64,000 nucleotides of DNA from a virus. The position numbers and the translations under genes are program-made. Position 1 is the first letter of the stretch. Each line of letters begins with the position of its first letter. The stretch lies in IMG/VR virus record IMGVR_UViG_3300020060_000010, positions 19,546 through 83,545 of that record; one strand, given 5' to 3'. This document shows, one piece after another, positions 14,563 to 21,767 of this stretch. Under the pieces are notes generated by a model. That model made no database searches and was not told the origin of the DNA. It saw nothing but the letters and a program-made list of their open reading frames with translations.

Positions 14563-14808
14563 TCAGGCCACTTCTTCTCGGTAGTTCTTAACAAGAGTAT
14601 CAATGACAGAAGCTACTACTGAAGAAGGCAGGAAGCCAGTGTAGATCGAAGCGAAATACCCATTCCCGCTCTTGTACAGAGTTAGATCCTTTTCGTCCAT
14701 CTCGAAACTGAAGCCAGCAAGTGTGTACTCTGTGTCGAACTCGTCATCAGCAGAGTGACGCTCCCACGCGAAGCAACTCTTGTCCGCGACTTCTCCAATA
14801 AAGCTCAT
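14563..14808 (-). CDS. hypothetical protein, 81 aa
   Basis: AGGAGGAGACAAG precedes ATG 14808. Strand-rich middle (YTLAGFSFEMDEKDLTLY) and helical end. First gene after the promoter at 14837-14865. Confidence 0.78.
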   Translation of the reverse strand: MSFIGEVADKSCFAWERHSADDEFDTEYTLAGFSFEMDEKDLTLYKSGNGYFASIYTGFLPSSVVASVIDTLVKNYREEVA

Positions 14809-14836
14809 CTTGTCTCCTCCTGTAGTAGTTACCTGA

Positions 14837-14865
14837 ACAGTAGCACTGTTACTTGGTGTCGTCAA
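14837..14865 (-). promoter_or_regulatory. promoter, TTGACG-N17-TACTGT
   Basis: Overlaps the last codons of the 355-aa gene and reads leftward into 14563-14808. Confidence 0.78.
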
Positions 14866-15916
14866 GTAGATTCTTGAGCCAAGCTGCGGCCAAGAACAAT
14901 CCGTCAGCTTCACCGGAGATCTGTGCCGCGTTGACCTCGTGCCGGGACGGGTTGTCCTCGTTACTCTGATCATACTTCATGGCGCGGTCAGTAATTTGCT
15001 GCACCAGTTCCTGTACCTTGGCGCGGTCTACTGTCTTGGGCTCAATGTCATCTTGGCCTAAAACAATATCCAAATGGTCGTTGTACTTAGAATCTTCCTT
15101 AGCTACATGGGTAAGAGCAGTCACAGCAATTCCGTCAGTGTCGCCATTAGACCGAACGTACCCTTCAGCATACCCGCCTGATACGTCAGTAACAGTATAT
15201 ACTGCGTGTTCACCCCAGCGTACACAATCTCCTACCTTGATAGGACGATCGATTGGCTTGAAGCCTGCGAGGTACTCTGGTTCGGGGTTGTTAGAGACAA
15301 ACAGGCCACTGACGCCAACACTACCGGGATGACGGCTAATCTTATAGTTAAAGAAGTCTCCGAGAGGAATATCTCCCGCGATCTGTACGTAAGAGTCATA
15401 GTCAGGTAGTTCTACTGGCTTGAACTCTCCGAGCGCCGTCACTGCCTCTTCGGTCAATTCGGCGTAATCAGTATTTGGCAGCCAACGTTCAAGAACACGA
15501 TCCAGACCAGTATGGGTACCAACCTGGTTGTAATCATCAATGTGTACCTGTACAAGAGCACTATTCTTCTCAAACTCTTCCTTGGTGTAGATGTCAGTGA
15601 TATCTTTGCCGGAAGAGAGAAAAGCATCAGTACTGTATACTACGCGCCACTTGTTGGTAACATCTCCTGCGACCTTAACTCTATCTCCTGCCTTAATAAC
15701 TGGTCCAGTAGTGTAAGAAAGAGTAGGAATAGAGAAGGTGCGATCCTTTACCTCGTTTGCTGGCTTAATCTGAACACCGCTCGCGTTAACGATGAACAGT
15801 GGCTTCTTCAACTTCTCTACCTCGCGCTCAAGCCTAGATACACGGTCAAGTGTGTTTTCCATATCGGTGCCGAGATCGTACAACTGATCGTTGACACTAG
15901 GTAGTTCAAAAGTCAT
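14849..15916 (-). CDS. coiled coil with SH3/KOW-like repeats, 355 aa
   Basis: Residues 5-38 form a coiled coil (YDLGTDMENTLDRV; LEREVEKLKK). Two barrel signatures follow: KAGDRVKVAGDV at about 75-86 and KVGDCVRWGEHAVYTV near 225-240. The C-terminal 70 residues are helical. It is the largest barrel protein of this operon except for the 605-aa one. First gene after a TAGAACTACT leader region; ATGs of both neighbours abut it. Confidence 0.8.
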   Translation of the reverse strand: MTFELPSVNDQLYDLGTDMENTLDRVSRLEREVEKLKKPLFIVNASGVQIKPANEVKDRTFSIPTLSYTTGPVIKAGDRVKVAGDVTNKWRVVYSTDAFLSSGKDITDIYTKEEFEKNSALVQVHIDDYNQVGTHTGLDRVLERWLPNTDYAELTEEAVTALGEFKPVELPDYDSYVQIAGDIPLGDFFNYKISRHPGSVGVSGLFVSNNPEPEYLAGFKPIDRPIKVGDCVRWGEHAVYTVTDVSGGYAEGYVRSNGDTDGIAVTALTHVAKEDSKYNDHLDIVLGQDDIEPKTVDRAKVQELVQQITDRAMKYDQSNEDNPSRHEVNAAQISGEADGLFLAAAWLKNLLDDTK

Positions 15917-16101
15917 TAGTTCTCCTCCAGTAGTTCTAGTAGGTCTTCTCCGATGACGGCAACTTCAGGTCGCTGCTGATTAGCTAACGCTAGCGCGTAC
16001 TCGCGTACCTTGTCAAGAGTAATCTCGGATACCGGAAGGTGACCTTTGGTAGGCACATAAACAAGGTCATTGTCGCACTCAAAGCAAGTATAGTTACTCA
16101 T
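15916..16101 (-). CDS. small protein with one CxxC, 61 aa
   Basis: C-F-E-C near the N-terminus (YTCFECDNDL) looks like half of a zinc ribbon; the rest is an acidic helix. GGAGATTGGGACA precedes ATG 16101. Confidence 0.72.
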   Translation of the reverse strand: MSNYTCFECDNDLVYVPTKGHLPVSEITLDKVREYALALANQQRPEVAVIGEDLLELLEEN

Positions 16102-16303
16102 TGTCCCAATCTCCAATCAAGTCGTCTAGTAGTTCAAGAGTTGTGTTAAAACCTGATTCTTGTCCGGCATTATACGCGGCCAACCTATTGCGATTATTTT
16201 CGTCATTAATACGAGCAGACTCCTCTGCAATAGCTAGCTCGTGTCCAATGTTGTATCGCACCTTCTTAAGGTCTGCAAGGATATCTTCTGCCTTCTTACC
16301 CAT
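16094..16303 (-). CDS. helical protein, 69 aa
   Basis: Charged helix throughout (DILADLKKVRYNIGHEL), ending in a Trp-Asp motif. The ATG shares its A with the upstream TGA (TGATG). Confidence 0.75.
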   Translation of the reverse strand: MGKKAEDILADLKKVRYNIGHELAIAEESARINDENNRNRLAAYNAGQESGFNTTLELLDDLIGDWDNE

Positions 16304-16479
16304 CAGGCCCACCAATCACAAGCGTCTACAACAGCCTGGTATGCCGCACGGACCTCTTCAGGTACAACCTGTAGCAGAATACTGTCCGCGTATGAGTGTG
16401 CAAACTCGGGATCGCCGAAATGCAACAGTGCCACATTCTGTAGCTGCTTGATCGCCGCTGCCTTTGTCAACTTTGCCAT
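16303..16479 (-). CDS. small helical protein, 58 aa
   Basis: AAAAAGGAGAGAG sits directly before ATG 16479, so the frame does not extend into the tRNA-like gene upstream. Sequence is helical and ends in DWWA. Confidence 0.75.
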   Translation of the reverse strand: MAKLTKAAAIKQLQNVALLHFGDPEFAHSYADSILLQVVPEEVRAAYQAVVDACDWWA

Positions 16480-16505
16480 CTCTCTCCTTTTTGATAGTTG
16501 TTTTG

Positions 16506-16572
16506 CACCGCATGCAAGAATCGAACTTGCTGTCGTAGGCCTAGAAAACCCTGACCTATCCAAAGATGCGGC
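16506..16572 (-). tRNA. tRNA-like gene, possible tRNA-Arg(UCU) with reduced D-arm
   Basis: Acceptor arms GCCGCAT and ATGCGGT pair over seven positions (one G-U), followed by G as discriminator and CA. The T-arm GCAAG-TTCGATT-CTTGC is canonical. An anticodon arm AGGGT-TTTCTAG-GCCTA gives anticodon UCU with U33 and A37, though the stem has one A-A mismatch. Only 13 bases lie between acceptor and anticodon stem, so the D-arm is at most three pairs. Total length is 67. It lies directly downstream of its own promoter. It may be a functional D-arm-poor tRNA or a decaying gene. Confidence 0.55.
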
Positions 16573-16586
16573 TTGCTGTTAGATCA

Positions 16587-16616
16587 AACGTATCACGAGT
16601 GCCGACATTACGTCAA
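16587..16616 (-). promoter_or_regulatory. promoter, TTGACG-N18-TACGTT
   Basis: Transcription would start within about ten bases of the tRNA-like 5' end and continue into 16303-16479 and the genes beyond. Confidence 0.75.
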
Positions 16617-16684
16617 GAGGTCAGAAGATGTTTCTTACATAAGCCTGGACTGTTTGACCTATCTTAAACGGTACAGAGCTACGG

Positions 16685-16996
16685 TTATCGGTTATTTTCA
16701 TACTTGGCCTCTTCTCCTTTGGGAATCATTAGTTCGGGTAGGATGGTTGCGATGATTTTGATAGGTTGGTTCGCGTAGTAGCGGCTGATTTCACCAGTTG
16801 TAATGTATTCAGAGTCTTCTAGCTCAGGATAAGCATATGAAGCGTATGAGCGAGAGGAGTTGTGTTGCCATGTCCACAAATCGTTCACTCCGCGATAATG
16901 CAACCATCGTACAAACCGCACCGGCTGTTTACTATCGTCAGACAATACGTCATATGTTTCAATGAGAGCTACATTGTTATCAGTCCAGAACATCAT
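16685..16996 (-). CDS. hypothetical protein, 103 aa
   Basis: Aromatic-rich (MMFWTDNNVALIETYDV; WLHYRGVNDLWTWQHN). Start at the ATGATG overlapping the upstream stop. About 70 bases without a gene separate its stop from the tRNA promoter. Confidence 0.75.
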   Translation of the reverse strand: MMFWTDNNVALIETYDVLSDDSKQPVRFVRWLHYRGVNDLWTWQHNSSRSYASYAYPELEDSEYITTGEISRYYANQPIKIIATILPELMIPKGEEAKYENNR

Positions 16997-17205
16997 CGTG
17001 TTAGTCCCATCAAGGTATGCATGTACTGCTCCCATGCTTCATCGGTTACATCTTTTAGTTCGATACAATCAACCGCGCCAGGAACAGGAACTCTCTGCCC
17101 GAAGAAGTAGGGAGAGTTAAAATCTGTCCGCTCATGACGGTTATCTGACTCGAAAGTGTGCAGTACTTCTCCGGCCTCGTCAATGTAGGCCCAACCTTGG
17201 CTCAC
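16993..17205 (-). CDS. hypothetical protein, 70 aa
   Basis: Residues 1-25 read as a two-stranded sheet (GWAYIDEAGEVLHTF), then a helix. ATGA coupling on both sides. Confidence 0.75.
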   Translation of the reverse strand: MSQGWAYIDEAGEVLHTFESDNRHERTDFNSPYFFGQRVPVPGAVDCIELKDVTDEAWEQYMHTLMGLTR

Positions 17206-17366
17206 GGCTTCTCCATCAAGTGTAGTGTTAGTAGAATACCTTTGGCATTCTCGAACTCGCCAGTCCAGAAACTCTCATAGCTGGGATAATCTTCAATGTC
17301 CTGGTTGCTACTCCACCAATCCATCATGAAATTATTTACAATATTATCAAGATCTTGTACTGGCAT
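17202..17366 (-). CDS. hypothetical protein, 54 aa
   Basis: GAAGGACGAG precedes ATG 17366. Trp/Tyr-rich (MDWWSSNQDIEDYPSYESFW). Start lies within the end of the upstream gene. Confidence 0.7.
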   Translation of the reverse strand: MPVQDLDNIVNNFMMDWWSSNQDIEDYPSYESFWTGEFENAKGILLTLHLMEKP

Positions 17367-17565
17367 CTCGTCCTTCGATCTTAACAGATGACTTCCAGTG
17401 TCCGGTTTCCCAACTCTCATCCAGATCCGCCGAAAGGTTGGCCAGAGGACAACCCCAAGGAATACGATTCTTGATTGGTTTAGGTAGGGCCATAATTACT
17501 GTGTCAATAACGTTGCATAGACTCTCCAGTGCCCACACGATGAAGTGCTTGAGTTTACTCGTCAT
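17347..17565 (-). CDS. hypothetical protein, 72 aa
   Basis: N-terminal 25 residues are amphipathic or weakly membrane-associating (KLKHFIVWALESLCNVI). Weak ribosome-binding site; coupling to the upstream stop (10-base overlap) supports it. Confidence 0.6.
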   Translation of the reverse strand: MTSKLKHFIVWALESLCNVIDTVIMALPKPIKNRIPWGCPLANLSADLDESWETGHWKSSVKIEGRDASTRS

Positions 17566-17794
17566 CAAAGTACCACTGCTCAATAGCGTCAATATCTTGT
17601 AGTTCTGTCAACATAGCTCGCTTGCCTTGGTCAAATAACATCTGTGCTACTGGGTAGATCCACTCAAGAGCCTGCTGCTTGACGCCCCACTGAGTGATCG
17701 TAGGCAGGTCGTCGAACGGGATAGTGCCGTCGTGTTTGGCGTATACGGCGCGTGCAGCTACATCAACTGCTTCTGTGAGTTCAGGCGCGCTCAT
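17555..17794 (-). CDS. hypothetical protein, 79 aa
   Basis: All-helical, acidic C-terminus (DIDAIEQWYFDDE). ATGA overlap with the small barrel gene upstream. Confidence 0.78.
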   Translation of the reverse strand: MSAPELTEAVDVAARAVYAKHDGTIPFDDLPTITQWGVKQQALEWIYPVAQMLFDQGKRAMLTELQDIDAIEQWYFDDE

Positions 17795-17976
17795 AGCTTC
17801 TCTAATTCATCAGCGAAGAAAGGTAGTTGTAATGTTGTTATATCCATCTGAACCATGTAGTCAAACTCGTACTTATGCTCAACCTCGATCACTACACCAG
17901 TCGAACCAGTGCAATCATCGTAACCTTCGCGGCAAGCAACGACCTTTACCTTAGTACCTACTTCGTATCCGCTCAT
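17791..17976 (-). CDS. SH3/KOW-like barrel protein, 61 aa
   Basis: The whole protein is one barrel: YEVGTKVKVVACREG, TGSTGVVIEVEHKYEF and YMVQMD. Its length is the minimum for the fold, so it defines the domain boundaries for the family in this phage. Confidence 0.8.
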   Translation of the reverse strand: MSGYEVGTKVKVVACREGYDDCTGSTGVVIEVEHKYEFDYMVQMDITTLQLPFFADELEKL

Positions 17977-18164
17977 TCTGTCTCCTCATATGGGTTAGGC
18001 CAACCTTCATGTGTGTTGTTACCTTTCCGCCACGCATCGGCTTGTAGGGCCTTGAGCCCGCGATCCACTTCCTCTTCTACGTTATCTCTATATCGACCTT
18101 GCCAAGGGCCACCAGTGATAGCCCAATCTCGAATTTCTTCAATAGAAGGTGTGTAGTTAGTCAC
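17973..18164 (-). CDS. hypothetical protein, 63 aa
   Basis: Helical with EEIRDWAITGG and DRGLKALQADAWR; no motif. ATGA links at both ends. Confidence 0.75.
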   Translation of the reverse strand: MTNYTPSIEEIRDWAITGGPWQGRYRDNVEEEVDRGLKALQADAWRKGNNTHEGWPNPYEETE

Positions 18165-18478
18165 AGTCCTTCCAGTTCGTTGGCGTAGTCAGCAATCTCT
18201 TTGGCCTTGTTACGTAGAACGTACTCTACAGCAGTCTCTTCAGTGCCGTCAAGCTGGCTGAGAGAATCTTTCACTGCCGCGTTGTAGGAGTCTCGCTCCT
18301 GCTGCTCAAGGATCTCTACGATCTCGTTGATGCTGCCTTCTCTGGTTGCCGCTCTGCCCTCTGGTGACATGCGCCAGGCAAATTCAGCCTTTAGCTGCTC
18401 TGACTCGTCTAACTCATCTTCGTAGTCAGACAGTAGAGCGTCAAGGTCGTCTTCGTACTCGTCCCAGCCGCGTGTCAT
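18161..18478 (-). CDS. acidic helical protein, 105 aa
   Basis: Very acidic N-terminal third (YEDDLDALLSDYEDELDES) and helical remainder. Start uses TGATG with the upstream gene. Confidence 0.78.
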   Translation of the reverse strand: MTRGWDEYEDDLDALLSDYEDELDESEQLKAEFAWRMSPEGRAATREGSINEIVEILEQQERDSYNAAVKDSLSQLDGTEETAVEYVLRNKAKEIADYANELEGL

Positions 18479-18744
18479 CAGTTCACCGGCCACAGGACAA
18501 TAGCTTCAACTGCCGTATCTGGCGCTGCAAAGTATTCGTCAGGCTCACCAGTTTCTTCTCGCTGCTCATCAGTCATGTAAGCGTCTCCTGACCATGTACT
18601 GGTAGCCTCATACAGACCAACATACCCTTCTGTAAGCGGAGAGAATCCGTTGCCTTCTGCATCCTTTGATAGAATGATAACTGTTTCTCCTGGCAAGTCA
18701 GATAGGTCTTCAGTCAATAGTCTAATCAGTTCATCTTTAGTCAT
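18478..18744 (-). CDS. hypothetical protein, 88 aa
   Basis: Starts MTKDELIRLLTEDLSDLPGETVIILSKDAEGNGF-like pattern (helix, then strand VIILS), similar to a small family of phage proteins with a DLPGdaxVxxxxD motif. Acidic loop then a final strand (AIVLWPV). Confidence 0.75.
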   Translation of the reverse strand: MTKDELIRLLTEDLSDLPGETVIILSKDAEGNGFSPLTEGYVGLYEATSTWSGDAYMTDEQREETGEPDEYFAAPDTAVEAIVLWPVN

Positions 18745-18980
18745 CAGAACGGCCTCTTGACGTACTTCTGCTCAAACCACCAGATCAGGTTAGCTAATCC
18801 GACCAAGAGCCCGAGCAGGATACCAAGACCAACAGTGATGATTGCACCGGATGCCGGACCATACCACAGTGGCTGGCCATCATTGTAAGCAGCAAGAGTA
18901 AAAACTGCAGTAGTGGAGATGAATACGAAGATAGTTCCTAGGATGCCGAGACCAATATTGAACGCCCTGCGGCTAATCAT
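18744..18980 (-). CDS. two-span membrane protein, 78 aa
   Basis: Hydrophobic segments at about 9-31 and 44-67, the first preceded by MISRRAF, predicting both ends inside. ATGA overlap with the upstream gene. No family. Confidence 0.78.
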   Translation of the reverse strand: MISRRAFNIGLGILGTIFVFISTTAVFTLAAYNDGQPLWYGPASGAIITVGLGILLGLLVGLANLIWWFEQKYVKRPF

Positions 18981-19186
18981 TCGTTGTCCCAAGAGACAGT
19001 AACGTTGGCGTCGCGGACCAGAGTATGGATGGCCTCGTAGATCTCTTCGCGTTCGTCGTCGTCAATCTCATATTCGTCAAATAGATCATTCAACTCATAG
19101 TTCTCACAGATAGATAGAAACTCAAAATCCTCAAGCTGTGTCTTGATAAAATCTCGTGCGAAATCACGCTTAGTTGCGTCATCCAT
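18977..19186 (-). CDS. acidic helical protein, 69 aa
   Basis: Dense Asp/Glu (LFDEYEIDDDEREEIYEA). Overlaps the upstream membrane protein gene by 8 bases. Confidence 0.75.
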   Translation of the reverse strand: MDDATKRDFARDFIKTQLEDFEFLSICENYELNDLFDEYEIDDDEREEIYEAIHTLVRDANVTVSWDNE

Positions 19187-19604
19187 TGTTGTTCTCCTTC
19201 GTTAGTTCTACTGACTTGCCGGAATTAAGGTCACGTTCTAGCTCGCGGCTCAACATGGTGCTGGTGTACTCATAATCCAGATAGTTAGCAGCCTGTGCAG
19301 CGCTAGCGGAGACCAGAGGATCATGGTTCGCCGTGATACGCGAGTAGCTCCGAGCAAGGTCCGCCTCTTCCTTGAGTGTGAGAGTCTTTGATAGCCCGCG
19401 TGCAGGGGTTAGACGATTGTAGATGCGCTCTCCGTAGAACATTAGCAGCAACGCCCACAGTAGTGTGCTGCCGATGTCTCCAGTGCCGATCCAAACTGCC
19501 AGGTTTACACCGAACACGACATTAGAAATAGCAATGAGAATCAGAAGGAACAATCCTCCAATGTCTCGTACTGCTTCCTTGATCCATTCCCAGTTCTCTC
19601 TCAT
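19179..19604 (-). CDS. two-span membrane protein, 141 aa
   Basis: Hydrophobic segments at about 16-38 and 47-61 and a charged, helical cytoplasmic tail with a polar repeat (ANHDPLVSASAAQAANYL). Coupled upstream by ATGA. Confidence 0.78.
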   Translation of the reverse strand: MRENWEWIKEAVRDIGGLFLLILIAISNVVFGVNLAVWIGTGDIGSTLLWALLLMFYGERIYNRLTPARGLSKTLTLKEEADLARSYSRITANHDPLVSASAAQAANYLDYEYTSTMLSRELERDLNSGKSVELTKENNNG

Positions 19605-19783
19605 CGTGGCTCCTTCAAGTCTCGTAGTTCCATCGTGTTAGCTTGCTGGTTGAGCCAGACATATACGTCGCGCTCACTCAGTGTCTTCTCTGTCTTGGTG
19701 CTGTCCAGCGTCTCTGCCAGATCACGCAGTAGCTTCCGCATCGACTCGTGTGCTTGGTGAATCTCCATGTACTTGTAAGTCAC
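19601..19783 (-). CDS. helical protein, 60 aa, GTG start
   Basis: AGGAGGAGAGAA lies immediately before GTG 19783, a better start than the internal ATG. Helical (HESMRKLLRDLAETLDS). First gene after the promoter at 19815-19843. Confidence 0.75.
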   Translation of the reverse strand: MTYKYMEIHQAHESMRKLLRDLAETLDSTKTEKTLSERDVYVWLNQQANTMELRDLKEPR

Positions 19784-19814
19784 TTCTCTCCTCCTGTAGT
19801 GGTTTCTCTTCTTT

Positions 19815-19843
19815 ACAGTATCAGCGCAGAAAGAGCCTGTCAA
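19815..19843 (-). promoter_or_regulatory. promoter, TTGACA-N17-TACTGT
   Basis: Perfect -35 located at the end of the upstream 79-aa gene; drives the long operon 19783 down to about 16685. Confidence 0.82.
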
Positions 19844-20079
19844 TGGTTTCTGCTCCACCAGTGATGTTTCTTCGCCGCGACCCGAGTGTTTCTCTCATCC
19901 CAGTGAAGAGGAGTCCTACCTCTGTACTCGGAGATGGCTCCGCAAGCGCATCTGAAGTACTGGTGGAGACCAGAGAATCCTTGAGTCTGGACCACGCAAA
20001 CGTGGACGGTAGGAGGTACTGTGGCCTCGAACCAGGGAACGCCGTTCAAGTGTTGAATCTGTGAATCTCCATCAAGCAT
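19840..20079 (-). CDS. hypothetical protein with C-A-C motif, 79 aa
   Basis: First half strand-rich (PPTVHVCVVQTQGF), then F-R-C-A-C-G-A-I-S, as in one knuckle of a zinc ribbon, and a basic tail. GAGAGGA lies about ten bases before the ATG. Preceded by its own promoter. Confidence 0.65.
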   Translation of the reverse strand: MLDGDSQIQHLNGVPWFEATVPPTVHVCVVQTQGFSGLHQYFRCACGAISEYRGRTPLHWDERNTRVAAKKHHWWSRNH

Positions 20080-20112
20080 TCTGTTCTTGTCCTCTCTCGT
20101 GGTTGTAGTCCC

Positions 20113-20141
20113 AACCTACACCTAGAGAAGAAGCCTGTCAA
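20113..20141 (-). promoter_or_regulatory. promoter, TTGACA-N17-TAGGTT
   Basis: Follows a strong terminator by only a few bases and reads into 19840-20079. Confidence 0.85.
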
Positions 20142-20142
20142 G

Positions 20143-20191
20143 ACGCAGAAAGACCCTGACGCTTTCTCACATGGAGCGCTTATCAGGGTCT
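20143..20191 (-). terminator. rho-independent terminator
   Basis: Nine-bp stem AGACCCTGA/TCAGGGTCT with an inner CGCT/AGCG step, followed on the minus strand by TTTCTGCG. The stop codon of the 51-aa gene lies in the 5' arm. Confidence 0.85.
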
Positions 20192-20338
20192 AACGCGGTG
20201 CCCGAAGGCTGTTACCATGTACAGGTATTGTGTGTTTCTCTTGGTTTCCTGGTACTTGATCCTGTACTGCAACCCTCTCAAAATGCCATCGGTCTTGAGA
20301 GTTATTAAAGTCGATCCTAGCGCTTGGTCAGACTCCAT
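20183..20338 (-). CDS. small protein, 51 aa
   Basis: A short frame in a complete unit: promoter at 20418-20446, about 75 bases of leader, the ORF, and a terminator containing its stop. Basic C-terminal half (QYRIKYQETKRNTQYLY). The ribosome-binding site is weak, so translation is less certain than transcription. Confidence 0.55.
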   Translation of the reverse strand: MESDQALGSTLITLKTDGILRGLQYRIKYQETKRNTQYLYMVTAFGHRVRP

Positions 20339-20417
20339 GGCTACTAGAAAGGTCTGATACTTCCTAGTCTCACATCTACCCTGCTTTACGTCACAGGTCG
20401 GGGATCAACTACTACTA

Positions 20418-20446
20418 ACTATACTGTTTTCTCTGGCTCCCGTCAA
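20418..20446 (-). promoter_or_regulatory. strong promoter, TTGACG-N17-TATAGT
   Basis: Near-consensus; transcribes the 51-aa gene unit. An eight-T run on the plus side separates it from the next terminator. Confidence 0.85.
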
Positions 20447-20466
20447 GGGGTTTCAGAACTTTTTTT

Positions 20467-20516
20467 CAGCAAAATGCCCCACCGTGGTTGGCTTCTGAGG
20501 GCGAACAGGTGGGGCA
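20467..20516 (-). terminator. rho-independent terminator
   Basis: Nine-bp stem TGCCCCACC/GGTGGGGCA with a 24-base loop, followed on the minus strand by TTTTGCTG. Ends the apparently non-coding unit at 20517-20700. Confidence 0.82.
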
Positions 20517-20700
20517 CTGCTACAGGTACTCCTGCGAGAGGATTGCATTCAAGTCATGATGGTCGCGAGGGACTTTCACCCCATCTTCTGCCGTGTGGGC
20601 AGACGTTTTGTGTTACAACCATGATTAAACTACGCGGCTAGACTTGACTACTTGTTGACAGCTAGCAAAGCACGTTCTAGAAAACTTCGCTGCAAGTACT
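20517..20700 (-). ncRNA. candidate non-coding transcript between promoter and terminator
   Basis: About 180 bases bounded by TTGTGC-N17-TATATT upstream and a strong terminator downstream. The only ATG frame of note has 22 codons (from about 20620) and no ribosome-binding site. It contains local pairing (CTGCC with GGCAG) and the string GGTGAAAGTCCC. I see no tRNA or known riboswitch in it. Confidence 0.45.
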
Positions 20701-20729
20701 AATATACTACTTCTTCAACTTCTGCACAA
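20701..20729 (-). promoter_or_regulatory. promoter, TTGTGC-N17-TATATT
   Basis: Follows a perfect palindrome GAACTTAATTAAGTTC (20740-20755) that may terminate the preceding unit. Plus-strand TTGACA sequences nearby lack a gene to serve. Confidence 0.55.
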
Positions 20730-20785
20730 GAAAATCGAGGAACTTAATTAAGTTCTTTAGTGCGGCCGAGACGTAGTAGCGCCAG

Positions 20786-20974
20786 CTATAGCGTGCCATC
20801 TGTTCCGGCTCTGCTGAGAATCCATGCAACGACGATCGCAACCGCTCCGATGATGAGAAGAGTTACTGCTGAAGCGATAGATCCCCAGACACCCAGGATG
20901 GCCAGCACAAGTACCACTGCGCCGACTACGAGAAAAAGTACGCCGATACTACTTACTACACGTGTTAGAGACAT
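20786..20974 (-). CDS. two-span membrane protein, 62 aa
   Basis: GGAGGTCAA ideally precedes ATG 20974. Two glycine/valine-rich hydrophobic segments (about 7-28 and 32-54) with very short ends, a compact membrane hairpin. Monocistronic between its promoter and the palindrome at 20740-20755. Confidence 0.8.
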   Translation of the reverse strand: MSLTRVVSSIGVLFLVVGAVVLVLAILGVWGSIASAVTLLIIGAVAIVVAWILSRAGTDGTL

Positions 20975-20996
20975 TTGACCTCCAGTGATCAACTAC

Positions 20997-21025
20997 ACCT
21001 TATCATACGGAGGCCGATCAGTCAA
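20997..21025 (-). promoter_or_regulatory. promoter, TTGACT-N17-TAAGGT
   Basis: Overlaps the stop codon of the lipoprotein gene and serves the 62-aa membrane protein. Confidence 0.82.
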
Positions 21026-21413
21026 ACGTCGCTTGTGGATCATTGTAGTTCGGTCTGAACCTAAACTCGATGCCCTTCATGTCTTGTACTCGATACTTGT
21101 AGGTGACAGTCGTTGTCTTACCTTTGGCGAGACGGATGGAGTTAGGACTCTCGACCAGGACCGCGTTTCCCTTGCTGGTAGACAGACCGGTCAACGGGCG
21201 TATCTCTACTTTCATACCTGCTCTGTTAGTGATCGTAACGCGGATTGAGACCTTCTTGGCCTCTTTGTCCAGGATCGGCTTAGCTGCCTTGATTTTGTAG
21301 TCTCCAAGTGTAACTGAATCACCAAAATCGAGGTGTTTCACCTTGGCAGTCTTCTCTGGCTCGCAAGCAGAGAGAAGCAACAGAAGAACTGCTACTACTG
21401 CCAGGATCTTCAT
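21018..21413 (-). CDS. putative lipoprotein, 131 aa (DUF4352-like)
   Basis: Signal MKILAVVAVLLLLLSAC with lipobox LSAC, cysteine 17. The mature domain is beta-rich (VSIRVTITNRAGMKVEI; TTTVTYKYRVQDM), matching the immunoglobulin-like layout of DUF4352-type secreted proteins. Likely anchored outside the host membrane. Start uses TAATG with the upstream gene. Confidence 0.82.
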   Translation of the reverse strand: MKILAVVAVLLLLLSACEPEKTAKVKHLDFGDSVTLGDYKIKAAKPILDKEAKKVSIRVTITNRAGMKVEIRPLTGLSTSKGNAVLVESPNSIRLAKGKTTTVTYKYRVQDMKGIEFRFRPNYNDPQATFD

Positions 21414-21637
21414 TACACGGCCTCGATGTCCTCTGCGTTCCACAGCATTGTCTTTGGCTTCTTCGGGTTAAAAGTGTCTTTCTGTCCATCCATAGCAACA
21501 ATGTAGACCTCTGCTGCTATTCCTGCGTACCGGATAACTCCAGTCTTGCCGAGTTGAGAGTCGGTTGCTACGTGCTGGATAATTCTAACTCGCGTCCCTG
21601 CCGGGAGGAGTGAATCGGTCTTCGATTTCAAGCTCAT
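21413..21637 (-). CDS. SH3/KOW-like barrel protein, 74 aa
   Basis: LLPAGTRVRIIQHV at 10-23 and GKTGVIRYAGIAAEVYIVAM give the barrel pattern; the end (MLWNAEDIEAV) resembles the closing strand and helix of such domains. Overlaps the upstream gene by 53 bases. Confidence 0.75.
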   Translation of the reverse strand: MSLKSKTDSLLPAGTRVRIIQHVATDSQLGKTGVIRYAGIAAEVYIVAMDGQKDTFNPKKPKTMLWNAEDIEAV

Positions 21638-21767
21638 GATAATCTGCGCCTACCTTCCAATTGTCGCGATACCAGAATGCTGCCTCGCTTGCGGCAGGCC
21701 AGAACTTGTAGACTCCTTGGACTTCATCTCCCCAGTCGTCACTGGTGATTACGACGTAGACATTCAT
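21585..21767 (-). CDS. hypothetical protein, 60 aa
   Basis: Opens NVYVVITSDD and ends D-R-F-T-P-P-G; the same opening strand, central A-A-E/A-S-E-A helix and F-T-P-P-G end occur in the neighbouring 61-aa gene, indicating tandem duplication. The 3' third overlaps the barrel gene. Confidence 0.7.
   Translation of the reverse strand: MNVYVVITSDDWGDEVQGVYKFWPAASEAAFWYRDNWKVGADYHELEIEDRFTPPGRDAS

Noticed and set aside
16303-16563. Longer N-terminus for the 58-aa gene through the tRNA-like sequence
   Set aside because: An excellent ribosome-binding site sits directly before ATG 16479, and the upstream frame overlaps paired tRNA-like arms.
20555-20640. Cobalamin riboswitch suggested by GGTGAAAGTCCC
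   Set aside because: The conserved GCCACTG-type box and surrounding stems are absent, and no cobalamin gene follows.
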